NCBI GenBank assembly: GCA_025362295.1
Contig: JANYGX010000009.1
Coordinates: 62,001-126,000 of the forward strand
Origin: Sphingomonadales bacterium
GTDB taxonomy: Bacteria > Pseudomonadota > Alphaproteobacteria > Sphingomonadales > Sphingomonadaceae
Direction of reading: 5' to 3'
DNA: 64,000 nt
Shown: positions 25,709-34,607 of the stretch, in pieces
Layout of the letters: each line of letters begins with the position of its first letter
Numbering within the stretch: the first letter of the stretch is position 1
Notes under the pieces: model-generated
Told to the model about the DNA's origin: nothing
What the model saw: the letters and a program-made list of their open reading frames with translations, nothing else
The model's database searches: none
Made by a program: the position numbers and the translations under genes

Positions 25709-27052
25709 ATGCCTGCAACTGTTCATCACAGTGCCTATGATTATGGCAGCACCATTGGTTCAGTCTGGGATAGCCCGGAAAACCAGCCAATGCGCACCTA
25801 TGGGCGGTTGGAGGGTAGCGAAACCTGTGACGTGGTCGTTATTGGTGCAGGGCTCACCGGACTTGCCGCGGCCTATCGCCTTGCCAGTGAATACAAAGCC
25901 CAAGTGATCGTGATTGACGCCGGCGGCCCGGGCTGGGGTTCCAGTGGTCGTAGCCTGGGGCTTTGCGGGCCAGCACCACTGGCTGTTTATAACCGCTTAA
26001 ACCCTCAATCCGGCACACTGTCCAAAGCGGCTTTTTTGCAAGCTGATCTGGCAGCCATGTCCGCAGTTGAAACGCTTGCCGGGGTGTGCAACACCCCTAT
26101 GCAGAAATCCAGCGATGGCATTTTGGCTACCAGCCTGCACGACGGGACGGCAGATCTGCGTAGCGGTTGGCAGGCGCTGCTGCACAGTGGTTCGCCACCG
26201 CCATTTCAGTTTGCTGATATCAATAAAACTGATTTGCACGCGCATTGGCTGAACAGTGCGCGGCTTGGCGGGGCGCTGCATATCAAACCGGCATTTGGCA
26301 TCAATCCGTTGCATCTTTGCTACGGCCTTGCCGCAGCGTGTGAGGCCATTGGTGTTCGCGTTTACGGTGGCACACGGGTGCGCGAGGTGCTCGAGAAGCG
26401 CAACTGGATAGGCGTGCGCTATCGCGGCGGTACGCTCTCGGCCTCACATGCCATCATTGCAACCAACGCATTTTCGCGTGGTCATGCCATGCCGGAACTG
26501 GCGAACCGGATGTTTCACATACTTTTCCAGAGCATTGCCACACGGCCGCTCACGGATGATGAACTGGCAAGCCATAACATCAGCCAGCCATTGATCATGC
26601 GTATCGAGAACGAGATCACCGGCCCCTTGCATATGCGCGTTCTGCCGGACCGGCGCGTGATGCTGTCAACCAGCGTGACACTCGATGCAGACCCAGCGCG
26701 CTCAGCCGATGTGAGGCTGCGCATGCGGCGCAAATTTCTCGAACTGCTGCCGGGGCTGCGCGATGTGCAAATCACCCACAGCTGGCGCGGTCTTGGCGGC
26801 CGCACCATTGCTGGTTTGCCCTGTGTTGTGCCAATGAGTGAACAAAGCCGTTTGGTCTTCGCTGGTGCGCTTGATTTTGATTCTGTCGGCTTAGCCACAC
26901 TGCTTGGCAGCACTGCTGCCAGTGTGGTGGCAGCGCAAGACGGCTCGGCACAACTGCCGTTTGTCAGCAGCGAACCTATGCCAAAAATCCGCTTTGCTGG
27001 CTGGAAAATGGCCCGCCTGGCAAAGAAAGTATCGCGCGCCTCGCTGGCATAA
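25709..27052 (+). CDS. FAD-dependent oxidoreductase, DAO/PuuB-OrdL type
   Basis: A 447-residue D-amino-acid-oxidase-fold flavoenzyme. The FAD motif VVVIGAGLTGLAAAYRLA starts near residue 41, then VIDAGGPGWGSSGRS. The C-terminal half has RGLGGRTIAGLPCV. The layout, including about 35 residues before the Rossmann motif, resembles gamma-glutamylputrescine oxidase and related amine oxidases, but the GWGSSGRS segment alone does not fix the substrate. It stands alone between the dehydrogenase and the iron-sulfur genes. Confidence 0.82.
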   Translation: MPATVHHSAYDYGSTIGSVWDSPENQPMRTYGRLEGSETCDVVVIGAGLTGLAAAYRLASEYKAQVIVIDAGGPGWGSSGRSLGLCGPAPLAVYNRLNPQSGTLSKAAFLQADLAAMSAVETLAGVCNTPMQKSSDGILATSLHDGTADLRSGWQALLHSGSPPPFQFADINKTDLHAHWLNSARLGGALHIKPAFGINPLHLCYGLAAACEAIGVRVYGGTRVREVLEKRNWIGVRYRGGTLSASHAIIATNAFSRGHAMPELANRMFHILFQSIATRPLTDDELASHNISQPLIMRIENEITGPLHMRVLPDRRVMLSTSVTLDADPARSADVRLRMRRKFLELLPGLRDVQITHSWRGLGGRTIAGLPCVVPMSEQSRLVFAGALDFDSVGLATLLGSTAASVVAAQDGSAQLPFVSSEPMPKIRFAGWKMARLAKKVSRASLA

Positions 27053-27073
27053 TTTTTATACTGACTTCAAAAA

Positions 27074-27379
27074 CTACCCCGGCAACCGCACAGCCAATCC
27101 ATCCAGCGCTTCGGTCAGCCATATCTGGCACGCCAGCCGCGATGTGCCGCTTAGGCCTGGTGCGAAATCCAGCATATCAAGTTCATCATTGCCGGGTTTG
27201 GGCAATGTGTCGTACCAGGCTTTGGCTACGATCACGTGGCAGGTGGCGCAGGCCATGTGACCTTCGCACGTACCCTCCATGGGTAAGCCGTGGTGCTGGG
27301 CCACATCCAGCAATCGCTCGCCTACTTTGGCAGCGACCGATTGCACGGTGCCATCAGCGTGTGTGAAGCTGATGTTCAT
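27074..27379 (-). CDS. 2Fe-2S ferredoxin, adrenodoxin/Isc type
   Basis: A 101-residue ferredoxin. The cluster ligands are CEGHMACATC (Cys spacing 5 and 2) around residues 38-47 and a final Cys in SRLACQIW near 84, the vertebrate-type (adrenodoxin, Fdx) pattern. Such ferredoxins donate electrons to iron-sulfur cluster assembly. The ATG overlaps the stop of the desulfurase gene by 4 nt, tying it to sulfur transfer. Confidence 0.92.
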   Translation of the reverse strand: MNISFTHADGTVQSVAAKVGERLLDVAQHHGLPMEGTCEGHMACATCHVIVAKAWYDTLPKPGNDELDMLDFAPGLSGTSRLACQIWLTEALDGLAVRLPG

Positions 27380-28509
27380 GGCTGTGTTTGACGCTGCACA
27401 GCTGCAATCAGACGCCCAGTGGCCAGTTCGATATCAGCATAAGTTGTCGGCCTGCCAAAACCGATGCGGAGCGAAGCGCCGTCTGGTGCACCAATGGCTG
27501 CCAACACATACGATGCTTTGCCTTCAGCCGATGCACACGCTGCAGCCGATGACACAGCAACCCCGCGCAGGTCTGCCAGCAAACGGTTGCCATCGAGGCC
27601 CGGAAAACTGATATTGAGATTGCCGAAATACCGATTGGTGACCGAACCGTTGATGCGGTGCTTTATGCAAGCGACCCCAAGAGCCTCGACAATGTGCTGC
27701 CAGAACATTCTGTAGCGGTGATGCTCGTTTTCAAACGAGCCCGCGGCAAGCTCTGCGGCTTTGCCAAAACCGGCACAGAGCATTGGGGCAAGGGTGCCAG
27801 AGCGCACCCCGTGTTCCTGCCCGCCACCGGTTATTTGCGGCTTGAGCCGGACACCGTCGCGCACATAGAGCGCACCAATGCCTTTGGGGCCATAAAGCTT
27901 GTGCGCCGAGATGCTCATCAGGTCCACACCAAGCGTCTGCACATCAACGCTGATTTTACCCAGCCCTTGCGCTGCATCGCAGTGAAACAAGGCCCCACTG
28001 GCACGGGCCAGCGCTGCCAGCGCTGCAACCGGCTGGATGATACCAATCTCGTTGTTGACCAGCATGACGGAGACCAGCGCGACATCTTCAGCAAGCGCTG
28101 CCTGAAACACATCCACGCTTAGCAGGCCATCGGGTTGCACCGGCAGCACGGTCAGAGCATAGCCTTCCGCTTGCAAATCACGAGCCGTTTCCAGCACACA
28201 ACTGTGTTCGGTTGCGACAGTGACAATCCGCCGGCGTGTTTGCGCTGCCAAAGCCATGGTGCCGCGCAGTGCGAGGTTATTGGCCTCTGTTGCCCCGCTG
28301 GTGAATGTGATGGTGTCCGCCGGTGCAGCCATCAGACCAGCCACCTTGCGGCGGGCAACATCAACAGCGGCTTTTGCCTCCCAACCGTAGCGATGTTCGG
28401 TAGAATGCGGATTGCCAAATTGCGTCGAGAGATAGGGCATCATTGCCGCCATAACATCCGGATCGAGCGGCGTTGTCGCCTGATAATCCAGATACAGGGG
28501 TGGCGGCAT
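27376..28509 (-). CDS. cysteine desulfurase, NifS/IscS family (gene 2 of pair)
   Basis: PLP enzyme that takes sulfur from cysteine for cluster assembly or tRNA thiolation. Family motifs are LYLDYQATTPLDP at the start, TEHSCVLET, HCDAAQGLGK and SISAHKLYGPKG with the PLP lysine near residue 200, then GGGQEHGVRSGT. The active loop reads SSAAACASAEGKASY. I start it at the ATG at 28509, which overlaps the previous stop by one base (TGATG), giving 377 residues. Which of the two desulfurases is the main supplier cannot be told. Confidence 0.92.
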   Translation of the reverse strand: MPPPLYLDYQATTPLDPDVMAAMMPYLSTQFGNPHSTEHRYGWEAKAAVDVARRKVAGLMAAPADTITFTSGATEANNLALRGTMALAAQTRRRIVTVATEHSCVLETARDLQAEGYALTVLPVQPDGLLSVDVFQAALAEDVALVSVMLVNNEIGIIQPVAALAALARASGALFHCDAAQGLGKISVDVQTLGVDLMSISAHKLYGPKGIGALYVRDGVRLKPQITGGGQEHGVRSGTLAPMLCAGFGKAAELAAGSFENEHHRYRMFWQHIVEALGVACIKHRINGSVTNRYFGNLNISFPGLDGNRLLADLRGVAVSSAAACASAEGKASYVLAAIGAPDGASLRIGFGRPTTYADIELATGRLIAAVQRQTQP

Positions 28510-29609
28510 CAGGCGACTTTTCGGGTGGCAAGCCTGTGGCTGAGTTTCAGCCATGCTGCTGCAAACGCATCAATGTCGTCAGTTGTCGTCTCCCAGCCAA
28601 GGCTCACACGAATTGTTTGCGAGGCAACGCCAGCGTCATAACCCATGGCTTCAAGCACATGGCTGGCGCGCACCTTGCCAGAGGAACATGCCGAGCCAGC
28701 ACTCACGGCAAAACCCAGAAGGTCAAAATTCATCACCTGGGTGCTGGCCGCAACGTCTGCCATATGCAGCACAGCGGTGTTGGGGAGCCGGGGCACCACT
28801 TTGCTAATCAGTATCGCAGACGCTGGCAAGGCGGCTTCCAGTTGGTGCAGTTGTGCCTGACAGCCCTTCTGCCAAGCCGACTCCAGCGCTGTTTGAACGG
28901 CCGCTGCGAAACCACAAATTCCAGCAATATTTTCGGTGCCGGCCCGCCAGCCACGCTCCTGGCCGCCCCCACGGAGCAATGGTTGCGGCGCATCATCGGT
29001 GCGAATGATCAAGGCACCAACACCTTGCGGCCCACCGCACTTATGAGCCGACAGACTGATGAAATCAGCCGGACATCCCATCATATCGATTTTCCCCAAG
29101 GCTTGGGCAGCATCCACATGCAAATAGCCACCACGCGCGCGCACCAGCAGGGCCGCCTGTTCGACAGGCTGCACAACCCCGGTTTCGTTATTGGCTGCCA
29201 TGATCGACACAAAGGGTGCCGGCCCACATGTGGCAAGCAACTGTTCAAGCGCTGCAAGATCAACCACACCGTCCCTGGTTACAGGAATGTGGCTGGTGCC
29301 GGGCGGGGCTTGTGCCAGCACACAGTCGTGCTCGATGGCCGACACCAACACGGGCCGCTGGCCCGCCAGGCGAAACGCCAGTGCGTTTGCCTCCGTACCA
29401 CCACTGGTAAACACCACCTGACGTGTGCCGCAACCAACAGCCGCTGCGAGTGTTGCCCGCGACGCCTCAATCTGCTGGCGTCCCCATTGACCGGGGCCAT
29501 GCACCGAGGATGCATTGCTTACCCTAGACAGGGCCTGCACCATGGCCGCGCGAGCCTGCGGCCACATAGGCGCGGTTGCGTTATAATCAAGATAAATCAA
29601 TGTATTCAT
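28509..29609 (-). CDS. cysteine desulfurase-like protein (gene 1 of pair)
   Basis: A second NifS-family PLP enzyme, clearly diverged from its neighbour. It has IYLDYNATAPMWPQAR, AIEHDCVLA, HVDAAQALGK, SLSAHKCGGPQGVGAL with the PLP lysine, GGGQERGWRAGTEN and an active-site loop GSACSSGKVRAS that keeps the cysteine. The ATG at 29609 is preferred over an in-frame start at 29687 because homologues begin right at the LDYNAT strand. It is translationally coupled to the next desulfurase and then to the ferredoxin. Confidence 0.9.
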   Translation of the reverse strand: MNTLIYLDYNATAPMWPQARAAMVQALSRVSNASSVHGPGQWGRQQIEASRATLAAAVGCGTRQVVFTSGGTEANALAFRLAGQRPVLVSAIEHDCVLAQAPPGTSHIPVTRDGVVDLAALEQLLATCGPAPFVSIMAANNETGVVQPVEQAALLVRARGGYLHVDAAQALGKIDMMGCPADFISLSAHKCGGPQGVGALIIRTDDAPQPLLRGGGQERGWRAGTENIAGICGFAAAVQTALESAWQKGCQAQLHQLEAALPASAILISKVVPRLPNTAVLHMADVAASTQVMNFDLLGFAVSAGSACSSGKVRASHVLEAMGYDAGVASQTIRVSLGWETTTDDIDAFAAAWLKLSHRLATRKVA

Positions 29610-29728
29610 CCAGCATGGTTGATGAGTGTTGCATTTTTGCGCAGCGCTCTTGTATAGATTTGATATGTAGCGCGAATATAAATTCACGCAAACAAGCTAT
29701 TATACCCTCAAATAAAGATGATTGAAAT

Positions 29729-30376
29729 ATGCCTGACGTGATTTTTCAAGGGCCGGAAGGTCGATTAGAAGGCCGTTACCAGCCCGGTGTTGGTGTGCGT
29801 GCACCGGTTGCCATGGTGCTGCACCCGCACCCGCAAGGCGGCGGGACCATGAACAACCGCATGGTGCAGATGCTCTATCAAACCTTTGTCAAGCGGGGCT
29901 TTTCAACTTTACGCTTCAATTTTCGCGGCGTTGGTCGCAGCCAGGGCATCTTCGACAATGGCGTTGGTGAGCTCTCCGATTGTGCGTCTGCGCTGGATTG
30001 GTTGCAGCAGTTCAATATCGAGGCGCAAACCACCTGGGTTGCCGGTTACAGCTTTGGAGCCTGGGTAGGCATGCAGCTGCTGATGCGCCGCCCGGAAGTG
30101 AAAGGCTTTATTTCCATAGCGCCTCCAGCCAACCTGTTTGATTTTTCATTTCTAGCACCTTGTCCGTCTTCGGGGTTGATCGTCCAGGGCTTGGCCGATG
30201 AAATTGTAACCCCCGTCGCTGTTCAGAAACTTGTCGATAAACTCAAAACCCAGCGCCACATCACCATCGATTACGATATGATACCGGGGGCCAACCACAA
30301 TTTTGAAAATGAAATGGATCAGGTTCAGGGCAGCGTTGACAGATATCTCGATAAGCGCTTGGGCAGCAGCCGTTAA
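29729..30376 (+). CDS. alpha/beta hydrolase
   Basis: A 215-residue hydrolase-fold protein. The conserved HPHPQGGGTMNN (about 33-44) and NFRGVGRSQG mark the small alpha/beta hydrolases widespread in Proteobacteria. GYSFGAW (about 109-115) holds the nucleophilic Ser, and GANHNFE near the C-terminus supplies the His. It is divergent from the desulfurase operon, an arrangement seen in other Alphaproteobacteria. The substrate is unknown. Confidence 0.85.
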   Translation: MPDVIFQGPEGRLEGRYQPGVGVRAPVAMVLHPHPQGGGTMNNRMVQMLYQTFVKRGFSTLRFNFRGVGRSQGIFDNGVGELSDCASALDWLQQFNIEAQTTWVAGYSFGAWVGMQLLMRRPEVKGFISIAPPANLFDFSFLAPCPSSGLIVQGLADEIVTPVAVQKLVDKLKTQRHITIDYDMIPGANHNFENEMDQVQGSVDRYLDKRLGSSR

Positions 30377-30419
30377 ACAGCTTGCACACAAAGTTGTAGA
30401 CCCGGATATTATATGAAAA

Positions 30420-30496
30420 TGGCGCGAGCGACGGGACTTGAACCCGCGACCCCCGGCGTGACAGGCCGGTACTCTAACCAACTGAGCTACGCCCGC
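30420..30496 (-). tRNA. tRNA-Asp (GTC)
   Basis: On the minus strand the 5' arm GCGGGCG (30490-30496) pairs with CGCTCGC (30424-30430). The anticodon loop CTGTCAC holds GTC (30460-30462), and the T loop is GTTCAAGTC. CCA is encoded (30420-30422). The total length is 77 nt. Confidence 0.97.
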
Positions 30497-30557
30497 GCAT
30501 TGGAGAAACAGTTGACTAGGCGCTGAGCCAACGTGAGTCAAGAACCCATCTGGCTTT

Positions 30558-31442
30558 TCAAACAGAAGCGCATGAAAACCCAACCAAAGCCGCACTATCA
30601 GACCATAATTTGGCGCAGAGCGTATCATCCAGCGCCAGTTCGGAAGGGTTCGGCCACGTTGGCTTGCCTCGGCGAAGCGCCATATACACACGGTCGTTGT
30701 CGATTGAGCCGTCTGCAAGACCAGCAAGTGCCGCGCCCGCATCGGCAAGGCTGTTCATGCCAGCTGCGAAAGGCCGGATGAGCGGCAAAACCCGTTTGAA
30801 TATCCACTGAACAATTGCCGGGTGCCCGCGTGCCAACCCTGTCGCTGGTGTCAACCCCGGATCGAACGCATGAATTGTAATGCGCCTTTCCAGAACTTCC
30901 GGCAGTTGCGCCAGACTACGGGCCGTCATCAGGTTTGCCAGCTTCGAGGTTGAATAGGCGCGCAGGCCATTGGTGCGGGCTTTCTTGCTCTGCTTGAGAT
31001 TTTTGCGAGGATCAGCCAGCAGATAGGCATTACAGTGGCGCGGCGCGGGTACCCCCGTCTTTTCTGTCGGGTCATGTGTGCCACTGCTGGTTATGATCAC
31101 ACGGCCGTTATCGGCAATTTTTGGCAGCAATAACCGTGCGAGCGCATAATGGGCGAGGTGGTTGACACCAAATGTTACCTCAAAGCCGTCTTCCGTGCGG
31201 CCTTCCACATCAAGCCGCTGCATCCCAGCATTGAGCACCAGCACATCAAACGGCGCTTGTATCATATCAGCAAAAGTCCGCACACTGGCAAGGCTGGTGA
31301 GATTAAGCGGCATGGTCTGTGCACCTTTGGGCACGCCAGCACTACAAGCACCAACAACCAGATGATTGTCGCGCGATAACAAAACCTCCGCAGCGACTTT
31401 CCCAATACCGGAACTTGCGCCGGTCATAACGATTTTAGTCAT
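30558..31442 (-). CDS. short-chain dehydrogenase/reductase
   Basis: A 294-residue NAD(P)-binding reductase. TGASSGIG (about 7-14), LVLNAG (about 69-74), GVNHLAHYAL and the catalytic YSTSK (about 164-168) with an upstream Ser (IITSSG) are in order. The layout resembles the protochlorophyllide reductase/retinol dehydrogenase branch. Its ATG overlaps the stop of the RND pump gene by 4 nt, so it is the last gene of the efflux operon. Its link to efflux is unclear. Confidence 0.88.
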   Translation of the reverse strand: MTKIVMTGASSGIGKVAAEVLLSRDNHLVVGACSAGVPKGAQTMPLNLTSLASVRTFADMIQAPFDVLVLNAGMQRLDVEGRTEDGFEVTFGVNHLAHYALARLLLPKIADNGRVIITSSGTHDPTEKTGVPAPRHCNAYLLADPRKNLKQSKKARTNGLRAYSTSKLANLMTARSLAQLPEVLERRITIHAFDPGLTPATGLARGHPAIVQWIFKRVLPLIRPFAAGMNSLADAGAALAGLADGSIDNDRVYMALRRGKPTWPNPSELALDDTLCAKLWSDSAALVGFSCASV

Positions 31443-34400
31443 ACGGCGTCATCCTTTCTGGCCAGCGCCATATACATAACCGGGGTTACAACCCGCGATA
31501 GAATGGTTGAAGAGATCAGCCCGCCAATAATCACCCAGGCGAGTGGCGAATAGAGCCCTGACCCGGCAAGCGCCAGAGGCAAAAGCCCGCCAATCGCGGT
31601 GATTGAAGTGAGCAGCACCGGCAAAAAGCGTACCTCGCCCGCCTGTTCGATCGCCTCCTTCAGCGCCACGCCGTCGCGGCGCAGCTGGGCTGTGAAATCC
31701 ACCAGCAGGATCGAGTTTTTGATCTCGATGCCAATCAGCGCGATAAACCCGATGATCGCTGTGAATGACAAGGAATTGCCGCTGATGAACAGCGCCACCA
31801 GCCCGCCGACGATACCTAGCGGGATAACGCCTGCAACCACAGCCGTTTCGCGAAAATTACCAAACTCCAGCACCAGCACAGCAAAAATACCGAACACCAC
31901 AACTGGAAAAATGCTGAACAAGCCGCCAAGGCTTTTCGATTGCTGCTCAGCTTCACCGGCGGTTGTCAGCGTGTAACCAGGCGGCAGGGGCACGGATTTT
32001 ATGGCATCAAGCACTGCCGTTGTGACAGCTGACGTTAGATAGCCCGGTTCGGTTTGCGCTGTCACAGTGACCGAGCGCTGGTGCTTGTAGCGCGAGATCA
32101 GCGCTGGTGCCGTTTGCAGTTTGGGATGTGCCACCGCGTTCAGTGGTACGCTGCTGCCGTTCTCCAGCGGGATGTAGATTTTCTCAAGCACCGAAATGGG
32201 CTGGCGCTCAACCATTGGCAAACGCACCATCACTGGATAGGCATCCCCGTCTGTATCGCGGTAGCTGCCGTTGGGTTCACCAGAAATGGCCAGCCGCGCC
32301 ATGCGCCTGATGCTGCCGGCCGGTACACCAAGCACAGCGGCCTTGGCTTCATCAACGCCAAGATTAAGGTCGGTGCGGTCGAGCCGGAGCGGGTTATAGA
32401 CATCGCGCGTGCCGGGTGTTGCTGCAATCTTAGCCTCCAGCTGTTTCGCGACTTTTGTGAGTGTTGCAAGGTCGGGTCCAGCCAGCCGGATGGCAATGGG
32501 GGCCTCAACACCGGGGCCATTTTCAAACGCATGTAAAATAATTGTGGCCCCCGGATAACCACTGACACGCTTGCGGATCGATTCGATCGTGGCCTCGATC
32601 TCGCTTGGCTTTTCGCTTTTAAGCGTTACGAACAACTCTGCAAGGCTTGTGTTGTTTTCAGCCGGAAACCAGTTGTAGAATATCTGCGGATTACCGTGCC
32701 CTAGGTTTGCGTGAACGGCTTTCACCAGCCGCTCTTTGTTCACTTCGACTTCAATAAAATCCAACACTTTTTTGGTGTCAGAAAGCGCTGAGCCGTTTGG
32801 TGTATAGGCATCGATAATGAAGTAGGGCACATCAGCCGGTGGAAACAGGCTAAGCCCTAATCGCGGCACTAGGGAAAATGACAAGGCACACAAAAGCCCT
32901 GCCAGCAGCAGCGTGAGCGTTGGCCGAGCCAGGGCAGCATGCAGCACCGGACGGTACACACCGTGAATGGCTTTCATGACATTTTGCAACAGCGCATTGC
33001 CGTGCGCATCGCTGGTTTTGGGCAAAATGCGGCTGGCCAGAAACGGCATGATGGTGAGGGACACCAGCAGCGACGCGCCAACCGTCAGCAACACTGTGAC
33101 TGGCAGTGAAAGAATGAACCGGCCGGAGCCTTCTGGCAGGAACATCAGCGGCAGAAACGCCAGCATGAGTGTGGCTGTGCAGCCAAGCACGGCAACGGCA
33201 ATTTGCCTGGTGGCACTGAGCGCTGCCTGCTCGCGTGGCTCGCCGCTTCGCATGTGGCGGGCAATATTTTCCGTCACCACAATGGAATCATCGACCAGAA
33301 TACCCAATGACAAAATAAACCCGGCAATGGACAACTGGTTGAGCGTGAACCCCAGGGCATTGAGCGCCGACAGTGCAATCGCCAGCGACAGCGGAATGGA
33401 GATCATCACCACAGTTGCAGCGCGCCAGCCCAATGGCAACAGCGTGATCATCACCAGGCCAAGAGCGATCAGAAAATCCACACCAAGGTGATTGAGGCGC
33501 GACGTGACAACTTCTGACTGGTCAAAACCGCGTTCAAGCTTGATATCCGGTGGCAACTGTTTTTCGAACTGATCGAGATCGGCATAAATGGCGTTGCGGA
33601 TAGCGACAAGATTGGCCCCGTTCTTTTGTGTGGCTGTCACAAAAACCGCGCGTTTGCCATTGTAGGTTGTGACATGCAGCGGCTCAGCCTGTGCCCAGCT
33701 CACCGTCGCCACATCACGCACCCGCACCACTGTGCTCGCCGCCGAGAGCACAGGCGTGGCGTTGATGGCCTCCAGGTCATGAAACGCGCCGCCCGCTTTT
33801 ACATTAAACCGTCGGTCTCCCACATGCACCGCGCCGACTGGCAGATCCGCCCCTTGTGTGCGCAGCGCATCGGCAATGCGCGTCACCGGCAGTTTGAGCG
33901 CAGCCAGCCTCCCCATGTCCACCGCCACGCGCACTTCCAGTGGCGGTACACCAAACACAAAGGCATTGCGCACACCCTCGATCTTGTTCAACCGGTCACG
34001 CAGGTCGCGGGCTATCTTGTCAAACCGGCGTGGCGATGCCGTCTCGCTCACCAGCGACAGTTGCACGATGGCAGCGTTGGTGGTGCGCGCCTTGGTGAAT
34101 TCGAGTTTTTGCAAGGCGGCTGGCAGGGTGCTGCGTATCGCGCTGATCTCGCGCACCACCTCATCATACTTGCGATCAGCATCGGTATCCCAAGTGAATT
34201 CGGCCTTGATGAAAGAGGAACCATCACCATTGGAAGAGGTGATCTCCTTCACATCATCAAGCCCCTGCAACACATCCTCAATCGGCTTGGCCACCAGCTG
34301 CTCCATGTCCGTTGGGTCAGCGCCGGGCAGATTGGCTTTGATGATCACAATGGGAATCGGAAAGTGCGGATCCATAGAGCGCGGAATGGTGAGCAGGGTG

Positions 34401-34480
34401 AACAGGCCGCTCGCCACCATCATGGCAAAAATCAGCAGGGTGAACTGCCAGCGGCGAATGGCAAAGGCGATGATGTTCAC
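31439..34480 (-). CDS. RND efflux transporter, inner-membrane pump
   Basis: A 1013-residue proton-driven exporter of the hydrophobe/amphiphile RND family. It has an N-terminal membrane helix (about 10-28), a large periplasmic domain, then a helix bundle with GILVDDSIVVTENI (about 400-413), whose paired Asp residues carry protons. A repeat of this layout fills the second half (FIALIGIEIKNSILLVDF). The start is GTG at 34480. It works with the adaptor encoded upstream; no outer-membrane channel gene is nearby. Confidence 0.94.
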   Translation of the reverse strand: MNIIAFAIRRWQFTLLIFAMMVASGLFTLLTIPRSMDPHFPIPIVIIKANLPGADPTDMEQLVAKPIEDVLQGLDDVKEITSSNGDGSSFIKAEFTWDTDADRKYDEVVREISAIRSTLPAALQKLEFTKARTTNAAIVQLSLVSETASPRRFDKIARDLRDRLNKIEGVRNAFVFGVPPLEVRVAVDMGRLAALKLPVTRIADALRTQGADLPVGAVHVGDRRFNVKAGGAFHDLEAINATPVLSAASTVVRVRDVATVSWAQAEPLHVTTYNGKRAVFVTATQKNGANLVAIRNAIYADLDQFEKQLPPDIKLERGFDQSEVVTSRLNHLGVDFLIALGLVMITLLPLGWRAATVVMISIPLSLAIALSALNALGFTLNQLSIAGFILSLGILVDDSIVVTENIARHMRSGEPREQAALSATRQIAVAVLGCTATLMLAFLPLMFLPEGSGRFILSLPVTVLLTVGASLLVSLTIMPFLASRILPKTSDAHGNALLQNVMKAIHGVYRPVLHAALARPTLTLLLAGLLCALSFSLVPRLGLSLFPPADVPYFIIDAYTPNGSALSDTKKVLDFIEVEVNKERLVKAVHANLGHGNPQIFYNWFPAENNTSLAELFVTLKSEKPSEIEATIESIRKRVSGYPGATIILHAFENGPGVEAPIAIRLAGPDLATLTKVAKQLEAKIAATPGTRDVYNPLRLDRTDLNLGVDEAKAAVLGVPAGSIRRMARLAISGEPNGSYRDTDGDAYPVMVRLPMVERQPISVLEKIYIPLENGSSVPLNAVAHPKLQTAPALISRYKHQRSVTVTAQTEPGYLTSAVTTAVLDAIKSVPLPPGYTLTTAGEAEQQSKSLGGLFSIFPVVVFGIFAVLVLEFGNFRETAVVAGVIPLGIVGGLVALFISGNSLSFTAIIGFIALIGIEIKNSILLVDFTAQLRRDGVALKEAIEQAGEVRFLPVLLTSITAIGGLLPLALAGSGLYSPLAWVIIGGLISSTILSRVVTPVMYMALARKDDAV

Positions 34481-34495
34481 GACTGGCTATCCCAC

Positions 34496-34582
34496 GTCTT
34501 TATCTCTCCCCTTGCGGGAGAGATAGCGTCGCTCGGCAGCGCTTTCTTGCTGCCTCGCAACGCTAAAGTGGAAAGGGGAAAG
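34496..34582. repeat. palindromic repeat family A, partial or variant copy
   Basis: CTCTCCCCTTGCGGGAGAGATAGCG, a TTGCTGCCTCGCAACGC-like middle and AAGGGGAAA fill most of the gap between the pump and adaptor genes. The same GAGAGATA and TTGC(T)TGCC blocks occur in the left half of the 37927-38108 copy. Confidence 0.55.
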
Positions 34583-34607
34583 CTTGCGGTTTTACCCTGA
34601 ACCACCC

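Noticed and set aside
28473-29657. A 394-codon plus-strand open frame opposite the first cysteine desulfurase gene.
   Set aside because: It lies antisense to a clear NifS-family gene, has low-complexity Cys/His/Arg-rich translation and no ribosome site. It is a by-product of codon bias.
33626-34600. A long plus-strand open frame opposite the RND pump gene.
   Set aside because: It is fully antisense to conserved RND sequence. Its translation is His/Arg-rich without any domain.
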